NCBI GenBank assembly: GCA_001598975.1
Contig: BBXU01002137.1
Span: 1 to 59,285 of the forward strand
Length of the DNA stretch: 59,285 nucleotides
Reading direction: 5' to 3'
DNA from: Parachlorella kessleri
Lineage: Eukaryota; Chlorophyta; Trebouxiophyceae; Chlorellales; Chlorellaceae
In this document: piece by piece, positions 1 through 12,850 of the stretch
Layout: every line of letters begins with the position of its first letter
Position numbering within the stretch: the stretch's first letter is position 1
The notes under the pieces: model-generated
Database searches by the model: none
What the model was told of the DNA's origin: nothing
The model's input: only the letters and a program-made list of their open reading frames with translations
Program-made: the position numbers and the translations under genes

Positions 1-1780
1 TCACACAGTAAAGCCAGACTGCCAAGTTGCCTCGCACAGCTCCCTTCAGAAGCCATAACTGCTATTGTAACGTATAGCCTCCGACTGTTTGGAGGTACAG
101 TTCATGGGCTGTGCTGTCAGCTGGTTCGAAAAGCCCAGCATTGCAGCATGCTGTAGCAGATGGACTGACTGCGTGTTTGGCTGCTGCCTTTACAACTTTT
201 TAAGCATACAGACTTCCTGCAGCGCAAGGACATGCTCGATGCTGGTTTGTAGCTGGCTGTCATTGACTTGACTCTCTCATGCCTGCAGCTGAGGGCCTTA
301 GCCTTCACCACAGCTAAAGACTATTTATAAATATATTAAAACCACTGACAAATTGAGAAAAGGAGCACAAATTAGCCCTGGATGGGGTGGCCTGGGCATT
401 CCCTGATTCCTCGCGGAGGCTCGCGGAAGCCCAGATCCCCCCTTCGCCGAATAGCGGTTAATGGGGCTCCGCGACCCCTCCCTGGCTCGGCAGGGAGTTA
501 TGGCTGGCCAGCATGAGATACTTCACTGAGGATACTCTGGAGGGGCGTCCCTCGTGTCAGGGCCCCCACATTGAGCCAGCAGAGCAGAGGAGATACCACC
601 GAGTCGTCGGCATCCCTCCACAAAACTGCACAGCCGTCGCGCACTCCACCAGTCATTACCGGGAGGCTACTTCTGCTGGCCTTTCATCTTGCAATTGGTG
701 CTGCCCCAAATCTCATAATACTACCTGTGAGCTAAACTTGACGTGCACCGAGCACGGGTACAAAACCCATCAACTATAAGTAACGAGACTGTCATGGGGC
801 AATATTACTCCCCAGTAGCCACTGAATCCACCCAAAAGGCTATCAACCAACTTGCTGCTAGTGCTAGTCAGGATACAACTTAACTTACAGAAGCCCTCGA
901 CGAAGACAAGTGCTTGGACAAGAAGACGGTGCTTGGGCAAGAAGACAAGACGGGGTGCCATAGCCCTCAAAACAGTGGTCATTCATTTTCCGCAAACCAC
1001 TTGCAGAGTCTGTACACCCAGCGTACTGCTAGGCATACCAGCGGCAGGTTTGGAAAGGATTTGGTTGCGAAGCCCAAACCACTTGCACAAAAGAAAACAC
1101 AATTGCAAGACATGAACAAAGAGTCAATGGATAGCGGTGCTAACATGCTAACACCACAGAATCCTTATAATACATGTGGCCTGACAATGAGGGGGTCATC
1201 CTGTTTGCGAAACTCGCTGCCTGCCCAGAATAGTTCTTGGCACAAGCAAACAAGAAGAACGGGGGTTGCTGCGGCACATGAGGCCGCAAGAACACATTGA
1301 AGGCGCCGCACGTAACATACACATGTGTCTGTCGTCATACAGCTCCGAGCTTGTGGCTCGGTGACAGTGCAAAAACTGCCAGCCCGCCAACCGACCTTCC
1401 AAGCCGGAACCACTGCTAACCCTTGGCTGTAAAGGGATGAAGATGCGTTTCAAGTGCTTGACAGTGCAGCAAAAGAACGGGGGAAAACCACAGGACACCA
1501 TGTGCTGGGAGGGTATAAACACTTGAAACAAAGAGCAACCGAAGCGAGCATGAGCTCAACTGAGTCCGCAATATCCAAACATAGCCACTGCCGAGGCCAC
1601 ACGCTGAGTGAGACAGTCCTGAGAGTCACCAGCTCACACACGAGCTGCAAAATACATTTGCCTTGCAACAAGGAAACTATCTGCCGTGTGTAGAGTACCA
1701 CAAGTCACACTCTAGTCTTGCTATTCAGACCGCCCGGTGCCTGGCGTCAGCCTGTCCCTTTTCCACCACGCCTCTCCCCT
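1..1780. other. Intergenic, left edge
   Basis: No gene could be supported here. The open frames are short, overlap on both strands and show no recognisable domain or splice-consistent continuation. The right end, next to the L1 stop codon, should hold the L1 3' untranslated region. Confidence 0.5.
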
Positions 1781-4700
1781 CTAGTGCGACTGCTCACCGG
1801 GCTGCACCGCCGGCGGCGCGGTGCTGAGGAAGGCCGAGTCCTCCCGGCTACCACCCACCCACCCGCCCCCTCCTCCCCTCGCTGACGTCACGCTCTCCAC
1901 CCCTTCCAGCACCGCATCCAGCAGGCCCAGGTCTGTGCTGGCCGTGCTGGCGGGCCTCAGCACCAAGTCAAACTGCGGCTGCTCCGTCACGTCACCGCGC
2001 GTGGAAATCGGCGGCACGTGGGGTGAGGTGGGCGGCGACTCCACCGGTTGCTGCGGCAGCAGCCCCAGCCCCAGGCCCAGGCCCAGGCCCAGCCCTAGGC
2101 CTGGGCCCTGCTCCACCGCCCCCAGCTGCTGCTGCTCTCTCTCAGAACCAGCCTCCTCAAGGGCCCGCACCGACAAGACCGATGGGTCTGCCATGGGGTT
2201 GGCTTCGGTGCGGCACGCCTTGGCTCCGGACAGCACCCGCGCGTGCTGCATCAGCGAGCAGATGGTGCTGGGCTTGCGCTGGCGCCGGCGCTTGCGGCTG
2301 CAGCGGCGGTGCAGGACGCCGCCCTCCTCGCTGGTGGCAACGTCGGGCGGGGCATCCAGGGGCGCGGGCGAGGGCCGGCCCTGTGGGCCTGCAAACCGCC
2401 AAACGTTTGCAGCGAAGCTCGGGTTCCCAGCCCGCACAGGCATCGTAATCGCACTCAAACTCTGCCCAATCTTTGCGCACAGCCAAACGACCATGAAGGG
2501 TGTGGCTGAGCGCAAGCGCACTACCAGGCCGACCCCACCAAACATGTTTAACCCTAGTCCTCAGTCGCCGGCACACTGCCCCGCTCACGCACGAGGCCGC
2601 CTTTGCTCCACCTGCCAGCCCTCACGCCCTCCTGCATGCACGCTCACAACAGGTCCCAGTCCGCCGACACCGAGGAGTGGCACATTCCCTCACTTGCTGC
2701 CTCCTTGTCGCGATCGACCACCACCACCGCCTCCAGTGACTTGGAGGTTGCCCTCCTGGTCTGACTGGGGCTGTCCATGCTGCTGGTGGTGCTGCCGTTG
2801 CTGTAGCTCCGCTTCATGGACACCAGCAGGCGGGGCCACTGCAGGCATGAGTGAGCACCATGCAAGTCAGCGGCGACTTCAGAGGCGCAGAGCCTCCCCA
2901 GCAGCCATCTGCCGCCGCATCGCCTGCTGTGTCTCAGGGCTGGCAGGGCTGTGCTGACCCACGAGCCGTGGCCCTGCGCCAGCCTGGCAAACCTCCCTTG
3001 CCTGGCCAAATAGAGCACCATGCGTTTGATCTCCCCAATCCAAGCAGGTGCCTCTTGGGCAGCTGCCTCCTCACCGCAACAAAATGAACCGGGCCTACCT
3101 TGCCGCTGCCCGCCCTGCTGCTGGACGTTGACAGCCGGCGGCTGGTGCCGTTGGTGGCCATGTCATCCAGGTCGTCCACCGCCAGCCCAGCCACCTTCAG
3201 GGCCGCGCGCGTGCCTGCGTGACAGGGGCACACAATGCAGTTCTGGCGCTGGCTGGCACACAACTACCCACAGCCACGGGTGGGGCCGCCTTGCAAACCG
3301 CAGGGGGAGGTGAGTACACCAGACGCGTACCCTCTCACACACGGCGGCCATGTAGGCCAGCTGGGCTGAGGAAGACATAGCGTACCGCACGCCACGGTCG
3401 TGTTCAGTGTCGCTCATTGCCTGGGCTAACCTGCTTCCTTGGCTCGCTAAGTCTGCCTACAAACCCGGCTGCTCTTTGACCCCACCCCGCGCCCCCTGGC
3501 CCCACCCAAGTCCACGCACCCTGCTCTGCCGCCAGCGACATGATCCCATCCTTGCCGTCCTGGAAGGACTTGGCGCTGAACTGCGCCTGCACCACCGACA
3601 CCATGGCCTTCTGATAGCTGGTCAGCAGGTGGTCGCGGATGCTGCCGCCTGCAACGCGCAGGACGCAGCAGGGGTGGTCAGTCCAGGCATGCTACCTTGG
3701 TGCACATAAACAGGAGCACCAGGCACTGCAGGCGAGCGTAGCGGCGCATGAGCAAAACAAGCACTGCAAGCGCCATGCCAGTCAAACGTCCGTCCCAGGC
3801 ACCAGCGGGCACGAGGGCGATGTACAAGGGACGTACCTCCGGGCACCTGGCGGATGGTGGCCTCCACGAAGGATGGCCGCACCACCATGTCACCCCGCCG
3901 GTTGATCAGCACCTGAGGGGCAGGGGGAAGGGGAAGAACAAACCAGCAGCTTATCATGTATATGTCGCTACTGTTGCCCAGCTGTCAGGTCCCTGGTGCG
4001 TGTAAACAATAGCACGCTGACGTGCAGCGCGGTTGTTGCACTCGGCGATCGAGCTTGGTACTTAGCACGTCACCTAGTGAGTGACCGCGCACGCCGGCAG
4101 CCTATACACCAAGCTGGCTGTCTTCAAACTGTAGCCCTATGACTAGCAGGCGCTCGCTCACCCTGTGGCCTGCCCGCTTGTATAGGACAAAGAACTTGCC
4201 GCCCCGCGTCACCACGTCATCGTTGTTGATGATGTGCCACGTGTCAGGCAGCGCCTCGGTGTACAGCCGGGCAAACGCGTGGTTGCCGGTCCGGGGTGCC
4301 TACAGGGGGAAAGTGATGGGGGGGATGACCAGCGGCGATCAGCACCATGCCCACAGACATATCGCGTGAACTAGCAGCCTGCCTTGGCAGCGCCGGGGCC
4401 AACGCTGAGGCTTCTGCCAGGCTCTCAAGAGCGCCCCTCGCTGCGAGACGTCCTCATCTGCACCACCCTACTTGCACCAGCGGCGCTACCACGTCCCTCC
4501 CACCACCGGCAGGCCCATCATTGCATGCAGGTCAAGTTTGCAACAGGCCAAGCAGATTCCTCTTCTGGTACCCACCCCGAAGGTGTAGACCTTGATGGTG
4601 GTCGTGCTGGGGTTGAAAGAGCAGCGCTGCCTGATGTCATAAGCGCACAGCGTGGCCAGCGCGCCCCCCAGCGAATGCCTGCAGCAGGGGGGCTCTCCAT

Positions 4701-7700
4701 CAGTGCCGAAGCAAAGTACATGTCACACTGTCAGGTTTGCCTGCCTTGCCCATCAAACTAGGTACAGCAGGCAGTTGCGGCAACCACTGCACTGCACGTC
4801 CATGACAGCTGCATCATGTCTATTGCACCTCCCCCGGCAATCATGCAACTGAAGACCCTGACCCATAGCACCAACCTAGCCTCCTGGGAAGAAGGGCCAT
4901 TCTCTGCCCCCAGGCTATATAACTAGGCTTGCAGCCCGCGGCGCGTGCTTACCCAGTGACATAGACGGTCACCGTCTTGCCAACCTCAGCTTGATGTAGG
5001 GCGCAACTGTTCAGCACCTGGTCCAGCCTGCAAGAAAACAAGCAGGCGCAGCCAACCCAATGATCGCTTTGCAAATGCGATACAGTCTGCAAGTGCACTG
5101 TGCCTTGCCAGCTCCTATCGCAAGCTTGGCATGTGACGGGCAGAAACAAACGATCACCAATCTATAGCCAGGGAACTCCTCCTCTGTCAGCTGATGAGCA
5201 ACAGTGCAGGAGCCAGCATGGCATTTGAAGAGAGTTGCCACCCCAGTTCCGGGACTGCCTGCTGTGCCAGCTGTCCAACGGCAGCTCAGCAGTTGTCCCC
5301 GCCATACCATCCCCACCATCAAGGCGCCAGCGGCATGCGAGCTGGCAGCATGCACGAAGCCCTGGCCCCACCACCTCCCGCCCACCAGCCTTACTGTCAG
5401 GTGAGGCACGCTTGCAAGACACGACAGCAGCATGCCGCACCTGCCAATGAGCTTTTCGTTGAAATGGTTGGCAAACCAGGCGCGGTGGAAGCCGGTATGC
5501 ACCATGGGGCGCGTCCCCAGCAAGAGGCTACCCACACCAGCAGGGTAGGGGGTTCGCCACGCCTGCAAAGCCCAGGTTGCCAGGGAAAGGTATTGTATCC
5601 AGCCACCCGCCCAGTCCCGGCTTTTTGCTTTCTGCATTCCCTGCCGGGAAGTTTGCCCCTTAGTACACCGCTTGCAGGCAAGCCAGGCGTCCCAAGCATC
5701 ACACACCTGCCGCTGCACTGCTCAGTATTTATGTTCAGGCTGCGACAGGGACCCACCTGTACGTCAGAGCGCACATTCGCCAAGCTCGCCGTGCCACGGA
5801 AGGCGATCACCACCTACAGGCACAGGGGGATCGACATTGAGGTCCCACCCAGCAGTCTTGTGGGGTACACCATCCTTCCATTGAGGCAGCCACGCGTGGG
5901 AGCCTTGGTGGCAGGTTGGCACAGTAGAGGCACCCCAAGGCCTTATAGCCTGGCCTTGCCGCCAGCCCTCCATACCCCTCCCTCACCGTGCTGTCGCTCC
6001 AGCCCACAATGGCCTTGGTGTCCAGGGTCTTCTCCCAGAACAGCTCAAAGTGCTCCAGGTCGTACAGGGAAAGAGCAGTGTCTACAGTGAAGGGGCTACC
6101 CTGCATGCACCATACACAAACACATCAGCGGTACAGACCTTAGTCTACGCGCCTGTGTCACCGTCCTGTTGCACAGGGCGCGCATGCACACGTAAAACAG
6201 GGAAATCGCAGCCGAACCCATCCTTGCTCAGCCCACCTTGGCCTCATCTTGGTCATAGCACAGGTAGCTCCAGTACATCATCTTGATGGCTGTCTGCAGA
6301 AGAGGGACGCACCACCTTTCACATCAAGGCGCTTCACAAAGCCGTCCCCCAAGTTCGAGGAGCAGGACCAATGTGTGCCATTCAAATGGCTCCTTGCCTT
6401 GGAGTAAGAAGCCGAGACCCATCACAGCCTGACACACATGAACCTACCTGTGCCTGGGAAGACGAACACCTATCAGTGGCAATCACTCTAGCTGCTGCCC
6501 AGAGTGGCATGTGTGGCCGCCGCCCCAGCCTTCCTTCCAGCAGGCAGGTGAGCAATAGCTACCAGCCCCTCAGACCGTGCACGCAGTTGCACCCAAATCG
6601 AGGACGGCCCAGACTGCCCGGCTGTAGCCTGCCCCGCTCTGGCTCCCGCTCGGGGAACTGTTTGCCGCCCGCCCACCTCAAAGCAGTACATGGGCTCAGA
6701 GTTCATGCGCAGGAGCTCGGTCGAGTCTTGCGGCAGGGAAGAGGCCCGCTCCTGCCGCTTGCGCGGCACGTCCTTCTCTGTCCATGCAAACTCTTGCAGC
6801 CACACCTGCGGCAGGCCGCCAAGACAGCCCATGAAATAAATTGCTCGCCACCCACAACCTAGCTTTCTGTCCCAGGGCATACACATTACGGCAGCGTGCG
6901 GGAACTTTCATTAATTTTACCCTACTCCCAGTCAGACGACTTCTGTTAAGCGTGAGAACGCTGTTGCTCTTGGCTTGCACCTGCATATGCCAAGCATCAC
7001 ATCCACAGGCACACGACTGCAATCACACACCGGTAATGGGATGTAATGCTGAGTGGCTGGCCCGCCCCCTGTGGGTACCATACCTGCAAAATGCCCGGCT
7101 TGTCTGGCTTCTTGGGCATGTTGATGAAGGCGCTGCTGCACGCGATGCACGTCATCACAAACTGCAGCAAGAGAGCCAGAACGGCGCTGTCAGGGAAGGC
7201 TCTCGCCCTCGTTCACGCTGTGGGCGTCACTGCTGCTGATGCCAGTGGTCCGGCCTGGCCGGGGACCTCGCTTAATACTCAAACATGCAATGCACATACT
7301 GCACCAAGGGGTATCGCCTGGGCACACGCTGCCAGGCACAGAGCTGCCCACCGCGACCCATGCATAACCGCTGCTACTTGCCTGCATGGGCAGGAAGCCC
7401 AGCCAGGAGGAGATATAAGAGGCACAGGTGCCGACGTTCACAAACAGGTAGACCACGGAGCAAAGGATGAAGAAGAGGAAGGCCAGGGTCCGCAGCCGCA
7501 CCTGCAAGGCAGCAGCCAGACAAGCAGTTCTCCCACGGCAGAGCAGGCACACGAGAATGCCCACTGCACACCACTGCTGAGGTCATACCACTCGTGCTCC
7601 ACCAACCGACTGGCAACACATGCCTCATGTGTCTGCCAGGTGAGGGCAAGCTATCATTGGGCATGCCTCCACACCCCATCAGACAGAGAGCCCCAGGGCA

Positions 7701-10426
7701 AAGACGACTTGGTAGGCCGATCAGCTGTCTCCTCCTCCCGACCCATGGCTCCTTGCCTGCAGCCGGACCAGGAAGTTGGCCATGCGGAACTGCTTGTATT
7801 CCAGCTCATTCAGCATCTGGAAGCTGCGCCGGACGTACAGCAGGTAGATGAGGGCGTAAACGACAATCAGCGACTGGAGGGTGATGAGCAACCCGAGCGC
7901 GGTGCCTGCAGGGCCGGCCATGCAGCGCTGGTTGGGCAGCAGCTTGTGCAGCATGGCAAATGCATGCAGGTGGTGAGACCAGGTGAGGCGCACTCTAAGC
8001 CCGCCTGCAAACAACTCCTTGGAAACTGGCCGCAAAATCAGCCCTGCCTGGTTCAGCTCGGGCAGACACATGTGCAACGCTGGCCTCACTCTCATACGCA
8101 TTCGCCACACCGCCAAAGGCGGTCCGCAGCCCCCATATGCCTCCGAGGCCTTGCACTCCCCAGCTACAAGGGCACTGCCGGAAACGAGTTTTTGCCCCTG
8201 CCCCGCCTTCGCAGGCATTTCCAGCACGCAGAAGGATAGGGCGGCCAGTCGCTAGGCCTGGACGGCCAACACACGATAAACTAATACAGCTTTGAAGTAC
8301 AGCACTGCCATGCTCACCATCAAAATTGCAGTTGTACTCCCACTTCTCGCAGTCGCCTTCCGTGCCAGGTGGCTGGTACGCCCCTGTGCCCAGTTCTTGG
8401 CGTTCCAGGTAGCCCGTCAGGCCCAGCAGCACTGCCTCAAAGGCCACCCACAGGCCCAGCTTGGGCCAGTGCACCCAGATGGGGGCGTCCAGCACAGCTG
8501 GGTCAGCTCTGGGGATGCGGCGCACTGCAACAGGTGGCAGGGTCAGGAGGCTTCGGCAGATGGCGACAGGAGAAACTGGTTGCTACTATATGGGCTTGAT
8601 CCTCAACCTGGCACTGGCGTGAGTAGCACCAAAGCGGCACTACCACAACCTTTGTAAGCGTATTCAGCATTGTCTCACGTACTTGCAACCCGCACATGCA
8701 GTGAGATCATTCATACGCCGCACCCTCCATACATCAACGGCATCAAGTTAAACGTGGCATGTGTCCCATGGTATGGGAACGGCTCCTATCAGGATCACGT
8801 ACCTAGGTATGGCTTCGTTGCGGGCTGTGAGTTGTGGGCCTGGATGAGGAAGTACAGGAAGATGGTGTTCCAGCACGTCCACCTGCACAAGCCCACATAG
8901 TGCACACGCTGGTACCAGGAACCACCTTAATTCAACCTTATCCAGAGCTGCAACACCTTCAGCAGCAGCCCACAGGATACCAGAGCAGTGACGCCTCGTT
9001 GGCACTGTGCACAGCAGCCCAGCCTCAGCTGCCAGGGGCCACTGCCCCGCCTGCAACCAAACAATCTCACCTCACAGCTCCAGACCAGAGCACTGTGTGC
9101 CCAAACCAGCGGCAATCCCGCGCCAGGACGTACGCGTTTGGCAGGAGGAAGAACACCAGGTTCACCACCTGCAGCGTCAGCTCAGCCAACGCCAGCCTTG
9201 TAGTTCTCCTCCGCCGCAGCGACCTGCAGATGAAAGCCACTGGCCAGCTTACCAACCCACCACTTGTCCTGCACCTCGACCGGGGAGCGGAGAGGCGCTG
9301 CAAGACTGCTGTGCTGAGAGCAGCCTTGCCCGTGTGACGTGCAGCACATGCAGGGCGCACCTCAGCCAATGGTGAAGTGGCCTGCACTAGCCAGCCCACC
9401 CTGACAACTCCACCCCGGCTCCGCTGACACCCAGAGATGCAGCCAGGCTGTGAACGGCATGACCTCGACCCACAACAGCATAGCAAAATGGAGCCGACAC
9501 AGACAGTTCCAGGAGCAGTCCTCACCAGCGCTTGCCGGTGGCATTAGCCCGAAGAATGTGCCGTACATGGACAACCCAAGTGCCGAAGGCCCCCGCCAAC
9601 AGCACGGTGGCAAACACCAGGTTCACTGTAGGAATCGTGCTGTATTGCAAGAAGTAGCCATCGTCCTGCAATGGCAGCACAGTCCGTTTCCCACATGTAA
9701 GCCCGTGCTTCGCCCTTTACACCCACCCGCCTACACCGCAACCTCATGCATCCATCATAGGCACCGGGCTGTATATCTGGCTGTCCGTCCAAGCTGCACG
9801 GGGGCACTTAAATGGCTGTGCATTCTCTCTCCACGTTGGAGCTTCCCATGCTCACCCGTCCCCGAGTCCAAGGGAACCTCTTGCTGCACAGTCTGCGTGA
9901 GCTAGGGTGGGTATAAACGAGCCTGGAGTGAGGGAACAGTGGACTCACCTTGTCCACCTTGAAGTCCAGGCCCATCGCCAGCAAGCCAAGCCCCACCAGC
10001 ACGGCCCCCCAAATCGACAACACAACAGCCTGCAGTTACCAGCAGCACAGCCAGCAAAAGCTTCAGTGTGTCAGGGAAGCTCTGGCCAGGGGGCAAGCCG
10101 CGGCACAAGATGCCAGCAAGTGCCACCAAGAGTAGCTGTTACCCCAGACAGCACAGTTGCGAGCACCCTACAATCCAGCGCTCCAGCGGGGCTGCCAACT
10201 TCGTTAGCGTTCTCTTGAGCCGTTTTAGGGCAACCTGGAGCAACTTTCCCCGTCTTGCCTTCATCTGTGTCGCAGTCAAGAACTCCAGACGCAAGACAAC
10301 GTCCTTGCTGGCGTCATAGTGGGGACTCAACACGCTGGAAATCTCCCCGGAGTTGGCTGACTCCAGCGAGGGAGGGGGCTTGCCAACCTCACTCCCATCG
10401 GACAGGGTGACGCCCTCGACAGTCAT
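1781..10426 (-). CDS. Polytopic membrane class-3 lipase, copy L1 (22 exons)
   Basis: Predicted membrane-anchored acylglycerol lipase of about 1014 aa. Exons on the minus strand: 10259-10426, 9949-10029, 9526-9665, 9071-9223, 8803-8882, 8318-8524, 7757-7905, 7382-7501, 7084-7161, 6677-6805, 6237-6293, 5987-6100, 5757-5813, 5441-5562, 4953-5027, 4576-4678, 4162-4299, 3837-3912, 3520-3648, 3099-3214, 2694-2838, 1781-2388. Exons 2-9 carry about seven or eight hydrophobic segments; exon 6 has a Cys pair (GDCEKWEYNC). Exons 13-19 form the fungal-type (class 3) lipase core: VVIAFRGT, RPMVHTGFHRAW, nucleophile Ser in GHSLGGA, a likely catalytic Asp in NNDD, and a candidate His in DHLLTSY. The tail has TICSLM, ANPMADPS and EQPQFDLVL. 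Introns 1, 7 and 8 have GC donors. A plastid, ER or plasma-membrane location cannot be told. Substrate is unknown; the membrane-plus-lipase layout recalls diacylglycerol lipases but the membrane part is longer. Confidence 0.88.
2062..2110 (+). repeat. CCCAGG-type hexanucleotide repeat in L1 last exon
   Basis: Short imperfect run of CCAGGC/CCCAGG units. On the coding (minus) strand it encodes an alternating Gly-Leu stretch in the L1 tail. L2 and L3 lack it, so it is probably replication slippage in a disordered region. Confidence 0.7.
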
Positions 10427-10842
10427 GATGCGTGTTACGAGACTGTTAGGCTACCCGTGCGTGGCCTTAAGGGTCTGGCGTACCCTCAATTGAATGTGGC
10501 AAACATGATCGTGCAATCGTGCCGAGCCATACTTGACCAGGAGGGGCACGACACTATCCGGCTCGCCCGGCACCGTAACCAAGCCAGCCAGGTCGTTCAC
10601 GGGTGCACCCGGGTGCCCTTTTAGATTTAGGGTACCACAGCTCACGTACGCACAGGATATTTTCCTGCAAGTACCCGCCAATTGCAAAATCCCCTCAGGG
10701 CTAGCTTGCTCTTCATTATTGGTTCTTCCTCCGTTTCCTCCTCCTCAGCTCGTCACCTAGCCACCGACTCCAAGGACTGCATGAGTGTGCACTAGTTAGG
10801 GCTTCAACCCCCTGGCCCCTGAGAAGCCTAGACCGGCACTAC
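10427..10842. promoter_or_regulatory. Divergent promoter region, L1 and FAX-like gene
   Basis: About 0.4 kb separates the L1 start codon (minus strand, 10426) from the proposed start of the FAX-like gene (plus strand, 10843). It must contain both 5' untranslated regions and both promoters if the FAX start is right. It includes a perfect 10-bp palindrome, GGGTGCACCC at 10601-10610, in a GC-rich patch. No clear TATA box was identified. Confidence 0.45.
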
Positions 10843-11870
10843 ATGCCTGCGACGCACCCATTGAGACGGTTTGGGCGCCTCAATTTGTGTTCTTACGGCG
10901 TTCCCGACTATAGCTCCCCCAAGCGCATAGGGCTGCAAAGAGACCGGCCCAAGCAGCAAGCAGAGGAGGTTTCAGGCTCTAGAAAACGTTGGTGGTACGC
11001 AAATCGTGCAGCAAGCACTCCTCTCTGGAAATTTGCAGAAGGCTTGCTTTTGCTGCTAGCTGTAAGGCAGGCTCTTTGTCATGACTCTGGCTGCTGTCTG
11101 TAGGCAGTACCAGGCTCCTAGGACTTATGGAGCCCCCCGCAACTATCATGTGGTCCCTGTCAGCCTCCCACAATATGGCATAGGTACGTGACTGGGTAAG
11201 ATGCCTGCCACATGTCCATGTTCGGCAAGGCTGGCCGCCTAGAGAAGCCTAGGGCTTGCTGCCATGTGCTCCAGGTGAGGGCGGCAGCGGTAGCCTAGGC
11301 GGCGGCGCCTCTGGTGGCGGCGGTGGCAGTGGCGGCGGCGGCGGCGGCTGGAGCGGTGGCAGCAGGGGCGGCAACGGCGGCGATGACCCGATGCGGTGGC
11401 CCACATACATCTTCTCTTTCCTTTTGTTTGGTGGCGGGCTGGCTGGCTACATCAAAGCGGGCAGCACGGCATCGCTCATGAGTTCAGCAGCCGTGGCCAC
11501 CTTGCTGCTTATCACGACAACTCTTACTGGGCATTCTGTTGGCGCCTGGCTCGCCCTAGGTATGTGCTCGCCGCTCAGGGCTGCCACATGCTTAAGTTTT
11601 GGTCTTAGGTGCTGGGGTCCACCTGTGTTGCAGCAGCAGGGCTGCCTTGAGGGTCTGATGCATTGGCTGACACCGAGGAGCCTGCCTGGAACTTGGCCTG
11701 AACGCCTCTGTGACTCATTGGGTGGTTCACTGTGCTGTCCTGCAGGAACCTGCGTCCTAACAGCTGGATTTATGGGGCAGAGAGCATTGCGCAGTAAAAA
11801 GCTCTTCCCATCGGGGTTGGTGGCAGTGTTGTCTTTGCTGATGAGCGTCGGCTATGTGCGGAACCTCTGA
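10843..11870 (+). CDS. FAX / TMEM14-family membrane protein
   Basis: Predicted small membrane protein of about 203 aa related to the TMEM14 (Tmemb_14) family. In plants this includes FAX proteins, which export fatty acids from plastids. Exons: 10843-10968, 11108-11183, 11275-11559, 11746-11870. The last two are secure: a Gly/Ser-rich linker is followed by the TMEM14 core, with GGLAGYIKAGSTASLM, an Ala/Leu helix, WLALGTCVLTAGFMGQR, KKLFPSG, and a last helix ending VGYVRNL. The join 11559/11746 restores the family sequence, although the frame also reads through that intron. The first exon and its weak donor (GTTTCA) are uncertain, as is whether residues 1-65 form a plastid transit peptide. A Gly-rich linker before the core is typical of chloroplast-type FAX proteins. 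It lies head-to-head with lipase L1, which would suit a shared role in fatty-acid flux, but that is inference. Confidence 0.8.
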
Positions 11871-12850
11871 ATCTTGGTTGGTCGATGTTCTCTGACTTGG
11901 CTGTAACTTATACGCGTTGCCCAGTAATTTTGCCCTTGCCCTCCCTGGGACCTCCTCCGAATGTGGCAGTCGGGTGTATATTTTGGGTCAGCTGCACACT
12001 CCTTTTTTCCTGTTGAGTGATGATTCGCTGGATTTGGGCCCGGCAGTGCGTCCTGGCAAGTCACTGCACCTTAATAATGTCCATTTTTGCTGGGTGTGTA
12101 CTTTTGCCTGCTGTGGTGCTTGTGCAGCTGTGAGCAGAAACAACACTCGGGGATGTCCTGTCGGTGTTTACTGATAAACTTGGGCTTCCGTGCTGGCTTT
12201 GGCTGACGCCTCTGCCTCCAATCATTGTAGTTTTGTTACTCGTCGGTGGGCTCTTCAGGCCATGGCAAGTGCCTCCCCGGGAGCACAGAGGCAGTGGTCT
12301 GCCTGACAGAATGGTGTTCAGCGGCTACTGAATGTTGACGTCTACCAGTCCGTCTCAGATGGCGGCTGCCATGGCACGTTCACAGCTGATTGCGGCAGGC
12401 CAGCACAGCAAGGCGCGCAGGGATAAACAAATGTATAAAACTATCTGTCGTCCAAGGCTCAAGGCAGTCCAAACCGCGTGAAAACATCGGCACTTCACTG
12501 TAGGCTACCATCAGAGGAGCTGAGCTGGAGCTGGTGTCCAAGGGATCAGATCTAGCCAGCCAGGGCGCTGGATCCGGCGTCAGTGTAACTCACGTCGCCC
12601 GTTGGCCCCTGAGACCAATGCAGATCACGCACACATCGGTGGTATGTAGTGACCCGTTGCTCACCTGCGGGGTCATGCTTTTTGCACCATGTCACTCACG
12701 GTTGGAGGAGTTTCCGTTAGGCTCGGCTGGTGGTCAATGCAAGGCCCAAGGTTCCAGGCACCTTGGTAAACGCCCTGTCTCTCTAGCCGTCTGGCGTCGG
12801 GCCTCAGCAGGCAAGCTGTTCCCCATGCTCGGCTTTACCTGGGGAGGCCA
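11871..12850. other. Intergenic: FAX 3' region and CBM20 gene upstream
   Basis: No coding exon could be supported. The left part is the FAX-like 3' untranslated region with a TGTAA motif. The right part should hold the promoter and possible 5' untranslated or missed first exon of the CBM20 gene. Confidence 0.5.
11902..11906 (+). terminator. TGTAA poly(A) signal candidate, FAX-like gene
   Basis: TGTAA lies 32 bases after the FAX-like stop codon. TGTAA is the usual chlorophyte poly(A) signal; no transcript end is known here. Confidence 0.4.

Noticed and set aside
1821..2957. 378-codon plus-strand open frame
   Set aside because: It lies antisense to the last two exons of L1 and crosses their intron. 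Those exons are supported by alignment with L2 and L3, and the antisense protein is Pro/Ser low complexity with no domain.
5194..6090. 298-codon plus-strand open frame
   Set aside because: Antisense to L1 exons 12-14, which encode conserved lipase sequence. It is a shadow of GC-rich coding DNA.
7046..8239. 397-codon plus-strand open frame
   Set aside because: Antisense to L1 exons 7-9 and their introns; no domain and no splice logic of its own.
11256..11870. Single-exon reading of the FAX-like gene
   Set aside because: The frame stays open through 11560-11745, but that segment breaks the TMEM14 core. Removing it as a GT-AG intron restores a continuous family sequence.
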